A stretch of 64,000 bases of DNA from positions 8,297,501 through 8,361,500 of the forward strand of contig JASJZH010000002.1 of the NCBI GenBank assembly GCA_037178975.1. The letters are read 5' to 3'. The position numbers and the translations under genes are program-made. The stretch is from Oscheius tipulae (taxonomy: Eukaryota; Nematoda; Chromadorea; Rhabditida; Rhabditidae). Of the stretch, positions 22,306 to 33,460 are shown piece by piece (position 1 is the stretch's first letter; the number at the start of each line of letters is the position of its first letter). A model generated the notes under the pieces. The model was given only the letters and a program-made list of their open reading frames with translations. It made no database searches and was not told the origin of the DNA.

Positions 22306-24221
22306 CAAGGGAAGCCTTTCAACTTAAGTTGGACTTTGGCAACGAACAAGGTGCCATTCGATAGCTCTAAACATGGGTATAACGGGGTGTATTGCCAAAT
22401 TCGCTTAATCCCTCCCTGGTCCGAGATATAACGTTTTTAAAAATGGCGCTCCCGTATCATCTCGACGTCTAAGCCGTAGGACCCGCCGTCATAGACTTCG
22501 AAGGCACCAAAAATCATGGCAGCGTAGTATGGAGGTGAGCGCGGTGGGCTGGGATGCAATTACTTGCTGTTTCGGATCCGCATGAATTTTTTTTTACTTT
22601 TTTTCGTCTTTTATCTGTGACTATGTGCTTTGACTTTGACTATGTGACTATGAAACTGGTGCCGGACGCCCTTTGGCCTGGAAAGGCATTAAATAGATGT
22701 CTGCATTGCCTTTTTTGGAAATCAAGTTAGTTTGAACAACTTCAACAGGAAAAACTTTGTTTTTGTGAACGAATCCACTTCAACACCAATGATATTGGAT
22801 AATGTAGTGCGAGAAACAGAAATACTGATCACAGAAGAGACAAAGTATAAAACCAAACCCTTGACAATTTGCAATCGAACATATCTGGGGGGTAGTTGGA
22901 AAACAAATTTGAACAGGGGTTTTGAAAGGCGGAGGATGAAGAACCTGGTAGCCCGACGCATACCAACTATACTGCCAAAATGAATGAAATGCGTGATGAG
23001 TGAACTGTCGATGGGTCAAAGAAATTACCTGAAAGAAATATGACTTCGTTTGATGAAAAAACTGACTTTGAGTAAATTATCCCTTGCCGCTACTTGGAAA
23101 TCGATTTGATTTGCCAGAGCAAAGCTTGTGACTCTCTTGACAAACTTTTTCACATGGTAAAAACCATAAACATCGAGTGGCTGGATCATAGAGGTGGCTC
23201 CGCCAGGGATATGGCGTAGTTCAAAGTCCATGCCAGGTGGAACAAGAGAATGGATCAGATCCGTATCCTTGAATGACGGCCACGAATCGACCAACAGCAA
23301 CATCTTGTTTGGCGGAGAGTCGAAAACGACATTCTCAAACCAGTCCCTCATGAGGTCCTTGTTCATGATGTGCGTCTTATTGGCACGGACGACAAGGTTT
23401 TTGGTTTGGAAGATGCCATTTCTATAAAAAAAGACTGTTAACTTTAAAAAGATCGCTAACTTGGGGAACAATCCATTAGGCTCCTGGAGCACCACATACA
23501 GCTTCTCACGCAAAACCCCGTTACAACTGATCATAGGAAAAACAGTGTAAGAGTGAGTGAGAGCAGAAGCTGTCTGTACGATGCGTTCCACACTCCTCTT
23601 GCCTTTGATGTCGAGAGTTCTAGCAGTCGTGAGTTCCTTGGTGAATCCGGATTGGTCAGCATTCCAGATGTGATCCAGCATATAATTAGCGGCGACAATA
23701 TCACTTCGGACTTGAGCCACGAAGGAATCAGCTGCGGCCTTGATCGCTGCAGCGTTTCGGAAGGAAAAACGGCGCTCATCTCGACTCAATTCGGTGTCCT
23801 TTTCCAGCCCAAACTCTTCAACCAGAAATCCGAGGATTTTAGATGGGTTCATGTGGAAACTAAAAAGTTTGTGTCGTGAAAACAAACATAAAGAAAAAGC
23901 ATAGTCACAGATAAAAGACGAAAAAAAGTAAAAAAAAGAAATCGTGCGGATCCGAACCAGCAAGTAATTGCATCCCAGCCCACCGCGCTCGCCACGATAC
24001 TACGCTGCCATGATTTTTGGTGCCTTCGAAGTCTATCACGGCGGGTCCTACGGCTTAGACGTCGAGATGATACGGGAGCGCCATTTTTAAAAACGTTATA
24101 TCTCGGACCAGGGAGGGATTAAGCGAATTTGGCAATACACCCCGTTATACCCATTTTTAGAGCTATCGAATGGCACCTTGTTCGTTGCCAAAGTCCAACT
24201 TAAGTTGAAAGGCTTCCCTTG
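22306..24221. mobile_element. DNA transposon with TIRs of about 325 bp inserted in the maT-like gene
   Basis: The element begins CAAGGGAAGCCTTTCAAC and ends with its reverse complement. The inverted repeats run about 22306-22632 and 23895-24221 with only a few mismatches. It is flanked by TGA on both sides (22303-22305 and 24222-24224), consistent with a 3-bp target-site duplication. It carries a DDE transposase gene on the minus strand. Confidence 0.9.
23042..23853 (-). pseudogene. DDE_1 (pogo/CENP-B-like) transposase, partial
   Basis: From MNPSKILGFLVEEFGLE at 23853 the frame reads through WNADQSGF (first Asp), then after a probable small intron near 23420-23460 the KTHIMNKDLM segment, LLLVDSWPSF (second Asp) and GATSMIQPLDVYGF (third Asp), with 37 residues between the last two. 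The N-terminal DNA-binding helix-turn-helix region expected for pogo relatives is missing or hidden in unrecognised exons, and the C-terminus is short. The gene lies inside the long-TIR element. Whether it is still functional is doubtful. Confidence 0.65.
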
Positions 24222-25084
24222 TGAGTCCAAGGCTTCAAAACATCTTCGAGAATCTTCTTCTTGTACACATCTTGATTGATTTTGACTCCAGCATCGACGA
24301 ATACCAAATGACTTTTCCCATCCGATGTGATTGCTCCCCAAACCATGAGCGAAGCTGGATGGGCACTTCTTCCGACGATTTTTCCTTTGGCAACAGCTTG
24401 TTTCATGTTTCCGGCAATTACTCGGTCATTCTGACGATTGAGAACAGGTTCAATGCTGAAGAGCTTCTCATCACTGAAGAGAATGTGCAGGTGCGTGTCA
24501 TTCCTGAAGCGCGCGAGCAACTTCTTGCTTCTCTCCACTCGTATCTTCATCATTCTTTCCGTAAGCAAGTGAGCTTGTTGCTTTCGATAAGACTTCATAT
24601 TCAGCCGCTTTTTGACAATGGTTCGGACAGAAGTAGCACCGATTTTCATCTCCTTGGCCATCCGTCTCATTGAACGGTTTCTATTTCGTCTCGGTCTCTC
24701 CCGCATTTTTTTGATGACACTGGGAACAATCACAGTGCATTTCCTTCCTCTTCCACGACGGTCAGATACGTTTCCAAGCTCCTTGAACCGTTTGATCGCT
24801 TCTTGGACTGTTCTTTGTGACATTTGAAGTGCTTGACTGATCGCTCGCGTACCATGACCCAGCTTGTACATCTCGATGACGGCAGGACGCTTCTGATTCG
24901 ACTTAGCCATGATGTCTAAACTAAAAAACAGTGAAAATGAATGTGTAATAAATACTAAAAAAATGATAACACACGCAAAAACGTGAAAAATGCAGTCGAA
25001 AAAGATTATCGCGTACCGCGCACCCTGTAGAGAAACCCATCGTCGGTTTTTTCGCTGAGTCAAGCATTCGTTCATGGGAAAAGA

Positions 25085-25632
25085 AGATATTACTGAGCTC
25101 TTCGGAAATGTCGGGATGTGCGGGACAGTTATCGATGAACAGTACGAAATGTCTGTTGTCACCTCGGAATCGGTTATTCAACTTCTTGAGATATTCGGCG
25201 AAAATAGCGCCTAAATCCATTTGAAAGAGTGTTAAAAAAATGCTTACTCGTCATCCATGCTTTGTTGTTGGCCGCATAGGTGACAGGGATTACAGCATTG
25301 CGAAAACTGCGGGGGGCTTGGCCGATTTTCCAAAAGCGGAAGCTTGTCTGATTCATCCATGTTGGATCCGATTAGAATCGTCAGTCGATCTCTAGCCTTT
25401 TTCGCCCAGAACAACGCTGATTCTTGAATGCCAGCGTCTTGCTTCGAAGTCTTCCACGTCGGATCCTGTAGCCAAGGCGCCGAGATGATACGGGGGCGTC
25501 TTTTTTAAAAGTGTCATATCTCAGACCAGGGAGATGTTAAGCGAATTCGGCAATATACCATGTTATACCCATGTTTAGTGTTATCGAATGACACCTTGCC
25601 AAAGTCCAGCTTAAGTTGAAAGGCTTCCCTTG
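25085..25632 (-). mobile_element. Truncated Tigger/pogo-like element sharing the same TIR
   Basis: The end at about 25480-25632 is a diverged copy of the TIR of the 22306-24221 element (CAAGGGAAGCCTTTCAAC as outermost sequence). Inside, the minus strand encodes a DDE_1 piece: ALFWAKKARDRLTILIGSN, IGQAPRSFRNAVIPVTYAAN-KAWMT, then after a small intron NRHFVLFIDNCPAHPDISEE. A one-base frame change lies before IGQAP. Homology stops near 25090, where other sequence, perhaps the maT-like element, begins. Only one TIR is present. Confidence 0.7.
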
Positions 25633-25639
25633 TTAGTGT

Positions 25640-26680
25640 GAAAGTTTTAACTGAAAGGCTTTCGCTTTCGGATTGGTGAATAACTATCACGAGTGGGACT
25701 GCCAACAGGAAGCTGCAGCAGAAGTGACTCCAATCCATCTTCGAAGATTATTTGTGCAAATTATCAACAGAGAACTATATAACAAGTTACGAGTTTGTCC
25801 AGCATTTGTTGCTAAAAAAGGATTTAGATGCTTAGGCTTAGGCTTCTTTGAGAGGCTCACCGAATGGTCGAACTTCACCACATCGGAAGTTATCTGCCTG
25901 TTTATGATAGGACGCTGGCATATACAGCTATTTCAGATAGAAGAAAATAGAAACGCAGGGAGTTGAGAGAGAATAAATCGGAAAATGTTGTGACGACCTC
26001 GTTCTACGCCAAAGAATTAGAAAAAGGTATTTTTGGGGTTATTAGATCAAAAACAGTCACAGTTCGAAAGGACTGCTCCCCGAATGTTCCTTCCGTTTTG
26101 ACCATGCTCATTTCTTGTCCAAACATTTCTTGTCCACTACACCTCCGGGTACCTAACTAAGAAATATGGTTTTTCTAGAAGAAGTAAAAGAAAGATATAG
26201 GTGTGTGAGTCCATTTTTTTCTATTCATTTATTTATTCAGCTTCTATTCCAATTTCTTATGGAACCACCTCTCTCTAATGCTGTCTGACGCTGCCCAATG
26301 GCTTCTCCCATTGTTCAATGACCGATCCTTTGGCAACTTCGACGTGTTGGAGACAAACTACGCTTGCATCCGTTCCTTTCTCTTGTTCACATTTTTACGA
26401 TCAAAATGTTTAATGACTCATATGGTTCATATATCAAAGTTTTTCCATGCTCCCTGTCTGAGGGCTCGAGCTCCCGTATCGTCTCTTCCAAAATGTTGCT
26501 TCTGTGCCTTTTCAAAAACTTTGCAAGCGTCTGTGACAGTAAAACAAGTTACAAAAACTTAAAAATTTTGAAGTTGCTAGAATGAGTGTTCCTTATGGCT
26601 CCGTGATTGTAATCTGCTTCGGGCAATGCATTTACATTACGATTAATTGACAGCATACTGCATTGAACGCTGTTAACTTC
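25640..26680. other. Intergenic region between transposon nest and chemoreceptors
   Basis: An open frame at 25673-25966 (plus) and others near 26280-26560 show no recognisable domain. Nothing else can be supported. Confidence 0.3.
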
Positions 26681-28173
26681 ATGTCACAACAGGACAGAGA
26701 GACACGTATTTTCTTCTGGATTTTTCGTGTTATCGCCCTCATTATCGCAATTGTCATTTTCATACCAGTTTATCTCGTGAGTTTTACGTGTGAAACGGTA
26801 GCAGTTACCCCGATTTCCTCGTCCACGGGCGCGCCCGTACCATCTTGGCGCGCACTGCAGACTACCCGTAGAAGCGGCGCCTAATAAACCCGTTTTTGCC
26901 TTTAAAATCAGGGATAGTCAGGATTTTCCAGCGTAAATCTGAGAGGGCTACACATACATAGTTTAACGACAAAGATAACGAGCGTGCACAAATGAACATA
27001 ACTCTTTGCAGTTTATAATTTCCACGGAAAATCTATACGTCGATTGGAGAGTTATCAACTCAGAAGTCTATGTATATACTTTTCTCGACTTGGTGTTCTT
27101 TGTCATCCACCTACCCCTAGTACTAGTAAGTAATTATTGAGAGCCCAACCTAGTTTATATTTTAGGTTTTCGGCTTAAACCAAGAATTCTCCACACAAAA
27201 AACATTCAAGATTATGTGTGCGCTAAGTATTTGCGAATGTACCGTCCTGCTATTGGACTTTATATACCAAGTGACAGTTACGATACCGTCGCATCTATGG
27301 TATGTACAATATGGACCGGTCCCCTTCATGATGCTAAAAGTCTACACCTCACTGTGGCAGACGACTCAGGCCATGAACTTTATCTTGGGTTACAATCGTT
27401 TTGTCGCCGTGGCTCTCTCCTATTGGCGTGTCTTCGACTCGGCAAGAATTTACGGTGTCATGTTCTTCCTTATTATTTCGCAGTTTATCGTGGATAATGC
27501 TGTCCTCATACTCGGCAATATACATGATATACAACTTTCTTTTCCATTTCTGCAGATTATTGGTTTCTGTGAGTAGTTTTTTAATCATGTGGTCTGTTTG
27601 ATTGAGCATTCGATGCGATTGAGGTTCCCGATGGTGGTGGAAGGACTATGCGTTCTTTCGGCTCATTTTACAGACTGGAGAGTAGATTAAACATTCTCAC
27701 GCCAAAACTATTAATTAAAAATGCCACATAAAATTTTCGCATTTTCGTGTTGCTCTATATCTTTGAGCAAACTATACATACAAATTCTTGTTGTAATGCT
27801 AAAAATTAAGATATCGAGCAGTACAGGTTACCTGTGCTCACCGTAATTGCATTATCAGCACTTGCTCCATATGTTTTGTTGCTACTCTACATGTTCTTAA
27901 AGGTCAGATTTCGAAATACAAAAGTTAATTCGATTTCAGAGAAAGGAGATCAGGGTCCGGAGAGAATGGGCTCTCACCCTGCAAGCTTTCATCTGTACAC
28001 TGTTCTGTGTAGTCGTGGCGGATCTGTTGAAAAATTTTGATCTCACTTACGATACTAGCGTGCTGTGGAAAGATAAATTCCTTATGAGTTATGCAAGGCA
28101 GGTTCTGTACATATTCTCAGAAACCGCGAGTGCACTCGTTTATCTTCTGTTTAATGAGTTTGAAATTTTTTAA
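26681..28173 (+). CDS. Nematode 7TM chemoreceptor, class uncertain (Srx/Srv-like)
   Basis: This is a predicted serpentine chemoreceptor of sensory neurons. Five exons: 26681-26776, 27012-27125, 27166-27572, 27827-27902 and 27940-28173, all in phase. Hydrophobic segments include FFWIFRVIALIIAIVIFIPV (TM1), VYTFLDLVFFVIHLPLVL (TM2), IMCALSICECTVLLLDFIY (TM3), YGVMFFLIISQFIVDNAVLI (TM4), LTVIALSALAPYVLLLLYMF (TM5), TLQAFICTLFCVVVADLL (TM6) and a last helix ending FNEFEIF. GYNRFVAV after TM3 occupies the DRY-like position, as in several nematode receptor classes. The ligand is unknown. The first intron has a GC-rich block (about 26800-26890) unlike its surroundings. A damaged paralogue lies downstream. 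Confidence 0.78.
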
Positions 28174-28680
28174 AATTGTCCATGATCTTGATTCAGACGA
28201 ATTCGACGTGCATATATCAATCTTTTGCGGACTGGAAGCCTTCGAAAAGTACCGGCAAAGATGAACAATATTATTGTTGTGTCAAGTGTTTCGGCAAGCC
28301 GGTCATAATAAAAAAAATATGGGTTAAAAATGTGTTACAGAGTCAGAGCTTCTTCGGTAAAAGACTTCGGAGACTCAAGCATTCCCGTACCGCCTGAACG
28401 GCCCAAATGTCTCTCCCGTACTTTCACAAAGTCTCTGAAATTTCACTTGTATCATCTTCGACTGTCAAAACTGGTGTTTCTTGTAGTGCCTCTATGAACA
28501 AATGCCAGTAAATGAGTCACAAACATTAGAAATCTACTGGTTTAAAAGTCATGTGTGTAGGTGAATTTAATCCTGCAGCGAGTAATGCATTTACACCATC
28601 AATTGGCTGTATTACTTCATTGCATGTTGGGACTTACATGGGGTAAAAAAAAGAGAATCGTGTTTATACTAATATGAGAA
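28174..28680. other. Spacer between chemoreceptor and its pseudogene copy
   Basis: The part at about 28590-28640 (AATGCATTTACA-CAT and ATTGCATG) resembles the 5' flank of the functional gene at 26620-26680, as expected for a tandem duplication. No other feature was found. Confidence 0.35.
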
Positions 28681-28689
28681 AGATATGTA

Positions 28690-29425
28690 GAAGATAACCA
28701 TACCAGACGATGCAAAGAACACAGTGTACAACATTTTTGTTTGGTTTTTTGGGACCACCAGCCAGTACAAGGACATTGATCCTGGTAGAGAGATCGGGAC
28801 AGGTTTAGAGATAGGATGACAAGAAGTCCAAAGTCGTTAGTGGCTATAAAACTATAAGTCAGGGATCGATAGCGATTTTTATATTTCTAATCTCTCTTGA
28901 CGATGATCTCTCTCGCACCGATTGGACAGTAACCTATTCTGAATACTCTGCCTATGTCTTTCTCAACATGACTTTTTTTCATTATCCACGTAACGCTAGT
29001 CCTGGTAGGTAGCCAAACAGATAAGATTTACAAAAATTCCAAAAATAATTTTTTTTTAAAATTTCTTGGGGTATAATCGTTTTGTTTTGTGGCTGTGGAA
29101 CCACAGCCACAAAACGAGTCGAAGGTACGCCAACGGAAGTCATTTACGGTACTATGTTCTTCCTCATAAAATTACAATTCGATGGCGATAATGTTGCATA
29201 CATACTTGGCATGGCAGATGAGGCTTACCTCACCTATAAGTTCTTGAGTTCGGTTCTCGTCGCAAATTCTGTATGCTCTTCTGCTAATGTACAACTTTTT
29301 AAAGGTCAGTTTTTATCAAAATAACAATCCCGTTTAAGAGAAAAGAAATCAGGGTCCGAAAAGAATAGGCCCCAATTCTACTACAAGCCTTTATTTGTAC
29401 TCTACTGGTGGTGGTAATGGCGGAC
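28690..29425 (+). pseudogene. 7TM chemoreceptor pseudogene, tandem copy
   Basis: Pieces parallel the gene at 26681-28173. TDWTVTYSEYSAYVFLNMTF (about 28917) parallels its second exon, but a one-base change is needed to reach FIIHVTLVL. LGYNRF (29069) and YGTMFFLIKLQFDGDNVAYI (29142) parallel the third exon, and RKEIRVRKE followed by an in-frame TAG, then LLQAFICTLLVVVMADL, parallels the last exon, where the working copy has Trp. The frameshift and nonsense codon mark it as a dead copy. Homology ends near 29430, where a PQ-loop-like fragment follows. Confidence 0.82.
29084..29115. repeat. Perfect 15-bp inverted repeat with 2-base loop
   Basis: GTTTTGTGGCTGTGG (29084-29098) is followed by AA and its exact reverse complement (29101-29115). 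It sits in the chemoreceptor pseudogene just after LGYNRF, where the intact paralogue has no such palindrome. Confidence 0.9.
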
Positions 29426-29429
29426 CTCA

Positions 29430-29816
29430 TGGAACTACTCTGGCTCGTCCCGCTCTTCCCGCAACTCTGGCAAAATTATAAGACCAAGCGGTGTGAGCCT
29501 CTCCATCTACTTTCTCTTCTTCTGGTTCGTCATTTATTTTCGAATTTACCACTATTTTTTGGCTATTTTTGAGTAAAATTTCATTATTTAGGCTCGTCGG
29601 AGACGTGTGCAACATGCTCGGAGCCATGTTAACCAATCAACAGCCGATCCAGAAGATTATCGGCGTCTACTACATCATTCAGGATCTCGTCCTATGGGCT
29701 CAGTTCTTCTACTATACGAAAATCTATCAAATGCAGAGAAGTCGGGTTTTCCATTTATTTTGGGCTATTTATAAAAAGATAGTCATTGCAATTGGACGAG
29801 TCAGTTGTTTATAGAC
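29430..29816 (+). pseudogene. PQ-loop repeat protein fragment (SLC66A1/LAAT-1-like)
   Basis: The signature LFPQLWQNYKTK, a PQ-loop motif, is followed in a shifted frame by SLSIYFLFFW, which splices at 29524/29592 to LVGDVCNMLGAMLTNQQPIQ and YYIIQDLVLWAQFFYY. This matches the second half of lysosomal cationic amino-acid exporters of the SLC66/PQLC2 family. The first PQ loop is absent, a one-base frame change lies near 29490, and the tail ends soon after. It therefore looks like a fragment fused by chance to the chemoreceptor pseudogene. Confidence 0.68.
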
Positions 29817-30089
29817 AGAGTATGAGTCAAGGTTAGAGCTTCGACATATAAAAAGCTTTTTTTCAAGAATTACCAGCTCGTTCAATGAGGTCACGGAATG
29901 TTCTAAGATTTTAGGCGGACGTAGCCGAGTTCAGAAATTTCTAAAGTAGCGTGTGGTACCAATCTATTGACGAGCTTTAAATCGCCCCTGCGTGTTGGGG
30001 GGACTAAAGTAGCCACTAGGGTAAAAACAGCTGGGAGGACCTATAAACGATCGGAATCAAGATCTAACATGTTTGACATGGAGAATCTA

Positions 30090-31354
30090 TTGGGTTGGCA
30101 ACTAAGTCTTTTCGTTTTTTCAAATACAAAAATTTATTGACTTGCAAACAATTTTTTCATTCGTTGTAATTACCATTATGATGCACCACGTCTGCCCATT
30201 TCACGGGTAGCTTACGGATACCACGCTCGTAGAACACCTTGGGTTTCGACGCGAAGAAGTTTGTCAACCAAGTTTTGAGTGCGTCGTCGGAATCGAACTG
30301 TTGTCCTCCAATCTCGTTGTTGAGGGTCCGGAACAGATAATAGTCGGAAGGGGTAAGGTCCGGACTGTATGGAGGATGGGGTAAAATCTCCCAACCCAGG
30401 TCGTGGATCTTGGAGCGAGTGAGTTTTGCAACATGGGGGCGCGCGTTGTCCATCTGCAGGATGACTTTCGACTTCAGCGGCCATTTCTGACGAAGTGCAA
30501 CGGTAACCTTTTCAAGTTGCTGGCTGTATATGGCAGCCGTAAGGGTAGTTCCAGCATCCAGCAGTTCCCAATGCACCACTCCTTCAATATCCCAGAAAAC
30601 ACAGAGCATAACCTTCTTTTGATGGGTGTCAGGTTTCACATCAGGACTTGGTGTCTGCCCTGGACCCACCCATTGACGGTTCCTTTGGAAGTTTACCTAC
30701 GTTACCTACTTCTCATTCCCCATCACCAAGCGTGGTAAAAAGGATTTCCTTTCATATCTGGACAGGAGAGAATGGGCGACGGACATGCGCTGCCACTTCT
30801 GGGTGTCACTGAGATCATGCGGCAACCAAGTGCCCAGTTTCTTCATAAATCTCAATTGCTTCAAATGATGTTCCACTGCAGCATGACTGACAGACAGTGC
30901 CTCTGCTAGTTCACGGGTAGTCTGCCGATTGTTCTCATTCACGAGCTGCTGCAGCAGCGATTCATCAAAACTTCTTGGCCGACCTGACCTTGGCTCATCT
31001 TCGACGCTTTTGTCCCCAGACCGAAAGCGGCGGAACCACGACTGGCATACCCTCGTAGACGTCGTCCCTTGGCCATAAACATCGTTGATATTAGCCGCCG
31101 TTTGGACTCCATTCGTACCTTTGAGGAACTCGTATAACATGACATGTCGCAGATGGTAGGGTGGCAGGTCATCAATAGTCCGGATCAAAACGAACAGAGA
31201 ATAGAGAATAAGAAGAAGAGAGGTGGTGTCTTGCATGGTGGTGGTAGAGGACTGAGTGAGCTACCCGAAGTGCTATATCAATAGCTCGGACGTTGTCGTA
31301 CACAAGACAGAGGACATGTTTACAAAAAACGATAAGACTTTGTTGCCAACCCAA
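30090..31354 (-). mobile_element. Mariner transposon, inactive
   Basis: A complete 1,265-bp element bounded by TIRs starting TTGGGTTGGCAACTAAGTC on the left and the matching TTGGGTTGGCAACAAAGTC on the right (minus strand), with TA dinucleotides at 30088-30089 and 31355-31356 as target-site duplication. The length and ends are typical of mariner. Confidence 0.95.
30157..31236 (-). pseudogene. Mariner transposase pseudogene
   Basis: The N-terminal half has two helix-turn-helix regions (HLRHVMLYEFLKG, CQSWFRRFRSGDKSVEDEP with the GRPR linker). The DDE domain has the second Asp in QMDNARPH and the third in DLTPSDYYLF with 34 residues between them (DD34D). The first catalytic motif, normally G-D-E-K-W, reads G-N-E-K then TAG, so the Asp is changed to Asn and the Trp to a stop; another TAG follows four codons later. 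The copy therefore cannot make an active enzyme. The protein resembles the mori/Hsmar1-like branch by eye only. Confidence 0.93.
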
Positions 31355-31827
31355 TATTTCTACTATATAGTCTGACCCTACGGTATGAGGTTTGGACTAA
31401 AAACTCGGAAAAATTTCCAAGTTGGCTGGATGTCTGTCTTTTCCCCCTATACAAACCGGTATTTTCCCCCCGTGTTGTTACATTTTTTCTGATTACTGAA
31501 ATTCTTTTCAGGCATCCCAGCCGTGATGATAGCCTTCAATGTAGATTACAAAGGTTTATGTACCCTTGTAATAACAACACAAAATGGGTAGAAATAAGAG
31601 ATTACAGCTCGGGAGAGCCAGAAAGAAGAATCCACTGAGCCAGGGGAGATGGGCCCCGAAAGTGGTTTGAACATATCGTGGCGGGAGCCTACAGTTAGGA
31701 AGGGCCGGCTTTTGAATGAGAGGAAACCGATACAACACATAGTTCAGATTGGCTGGAGATGCTAGGGCTTATTCTTAAATGTATGGGATATCAGTAAATA
31801 ATACGATTTATTAGCAAGTTATTAACT

Positions 31828-33014
31828 CTAGCGCAGTGGATCTCTTCGTTCGTTGACAACAATAATGTTGAGCCCAGATATCACCGAAGGTGTCTTCTTG
31901 TTTCGTTTGACTGGAAGTTTCAATCGTTTGTGGAAAAACTGAGACCCACAGATCCCGATGATGAACTCTCGATAGGGTCTTGAAGCTAGGAGCAAAGTCA
32001 TAGCTCCTAAAGGCGAGCTGCACCCATTTATAAGCAATAGAAACACTGCTATATCGGCCCTTCTAGAAACCCAAGTAATCATTAAGAATAGGGAGGTAAT
32101 CGGAAAAACAAAAAAAACTTCTGATGCGAATATCTGCAAATTTTAAGATGGTTTAAAACGGGCAAGTCGTAACTGACCTGTGCAATAAGAGACTTTAGCC
32201 AAGTCCTGTGTATCGTTTTTGTTTTCTCCGACATATTTCCTTTCTGCTGATTAAGAATCCAAAAGGAGATACAAGGGCAGAAAATTGTGATCATAACAAG
32301 TAGAGTCATTGCAAGTATGCCCAAAACTATGCACAACACTTGCCACCAATGTTACATCTACTGCAAATGTCTTTTCCTCGTACAACAACTCGGTAATATT
32401 GCCAAACCACTCAACTTGAAGTCGTTTAGCAGCAGCTTGGTCTGTCATCAGAAGGGAAGGGGCCCACATAACTATAGAGAGAATAGGGAGGAGATGGTTT
32501 CCGTATTTGATGAGAAAGCTCACGTAGAGGTAATATCCTTGTTGAAAGTTTTTCGAAAACAGTAGTTCCATTCTAATTATAAATAATACAGCCACCGATG
32601 TTCCAATGGCTTGAAGTATTTTTTCGATTGATAATGTGTGAAGTACAACACATACCTATCAAATTTGTCATACCTATAATGATTTGCCACGACTCTGGAA
32701 CACCAATGAAGGAATAGTACCCTGCCGAATAAAATGCTCTATAAGGCATAATAATTACTGGAAGGATCAAAATAAGGAGGTTAATTGTATAGAGATGAAA
32801 ACTTAGTTAATTTAACTGGGCCTCTTAGATTCACTTACTATATAATATTCAAAACCAGCATTAATTTGTAGTACTTTGTCATCTGCCTAGGAGATTTGAA
32901 GGCGATACAGTAGATTGCCAGAGTGACCACCATTACATCAAATATGATAATTATTTTTGGCCAAATATGAAAAGCTGGTGGATCGGGATCAAAGTAGGGG
33001 TTGGGCTGCCACAT
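31828..33014 (-). CDS. Nematode 7TM chemoreceptor, Srh/Sri-like
   Basis: The first exon starts with the ATG at 33014 and encodes MWQPNPYFDPDPPAF, a TM1 and YCIAFKSPRQMTKYYKLML, the motif seen after TM1 in Srh/Sri/Str receptors. The next exons give INLLILILPVIIMPY and GYYSFIGVPESW (TM2-loop), TM4 with the loop ending in VDVTLVAS, TM5 VLCIVLGILAMTLLVMITIF, SEVFFVFPITSLFLMITW (TM6), and a last helix followed by PYREFIIG and a basic tail with TAG at 31828. The ligand is unknown. One problem: the frame must change by one base near 32345 between VDVTLVAS and VLCIVLG, so this may be a recent pseudogene or contain a sequence error. Confidence 0.68.
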
Positions 33015-33205
33015 AGAAAGATAGAGACTCAAAGTGATAGCGCAAACAGGTGCTCTGAGATCGCATGAATAGCAAAGTAGACATTTCAGCTTGCGGACTA
33101 ATCAGGGTAGATAAAGATCGTTCTGTTCGTTTGATCGGGTGGCAATGTATTATAACCTATTTGTGAACGTTGAGAGTAACCATACTTTTCTGGAGCCTCA
33201 CTCAA

Positions 33206-33460
33206 TTATCCCCCAGTGACAATGTTACCCCCATTCTTTCTAAATATCAAAGATAAAACGAGCCAACAAAGTATACGATGTAGCCCCAAAAGGATACCTG
33301 TTAAATTAACCATCATTATCACAGTCTGCCACGGTCCTGGAAGCCCAAAGTAGGAACAGTAGCCGGTTGAGTAAAAGTCGCTATAAGGAAAGACGATATA
33401 ACTGGTAGTATGAGCACACAGTTGAGAGTCCAGATATGAAAGCTGAAACCTTTTAAAGGG
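33206..33460 (-). pseudogene. Srh/Sri-like chemoreceptor fragment
   Basis: The segment FHIWTLNCVLILPVI then, after a one-base frame change, FPYSDFYSTGYCSYFGLPGPW aligns with the second exon of the neighbouring receptor (HLYTINLLILILPVI and FYSAGYYSFIGVPESW). Other exons are not found nearby, so it is a solitary decayed copy. Confidence 0.72.

Larger units (their letters stand above)
21918..24910 (-). pseudogene. maT-like (DD37D) Tc1/mariner transposase gene, split by another transposon
   Basis: The N-terminal part starts at the ATG at 24910 and has a helix-turn-helix (GHGTRAISQALQMSQRTVQ), an Arg-rich GRGRK motif and the first catalytic Asp in LFSDEKLF. It ends abruptly at about 24225 after ILEDVLKPW. 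The C-terminal part (21918-22305) begins with QFHFGNRRW and contains FQQDSAPAH (second Asp) and SPDLNPLDF (third Asp), with 37 residues between these two Asps, the DD37D spacing of maT elements. Removing the inserted element at 22306-24221 and one copy of the TGA duplication joins the halves in frame. An in-frame TAA at 22086-22088 also interrupts the C-terminal part. The outer ends of the element were not identified. Confidence 0.82.

Noticed and set aside
23854-23963. N-terminal extension of the DDE_1 transposase frame
   Set aside because: It is only a translation of the inner TIR and flanking sequence, not conserved protein.
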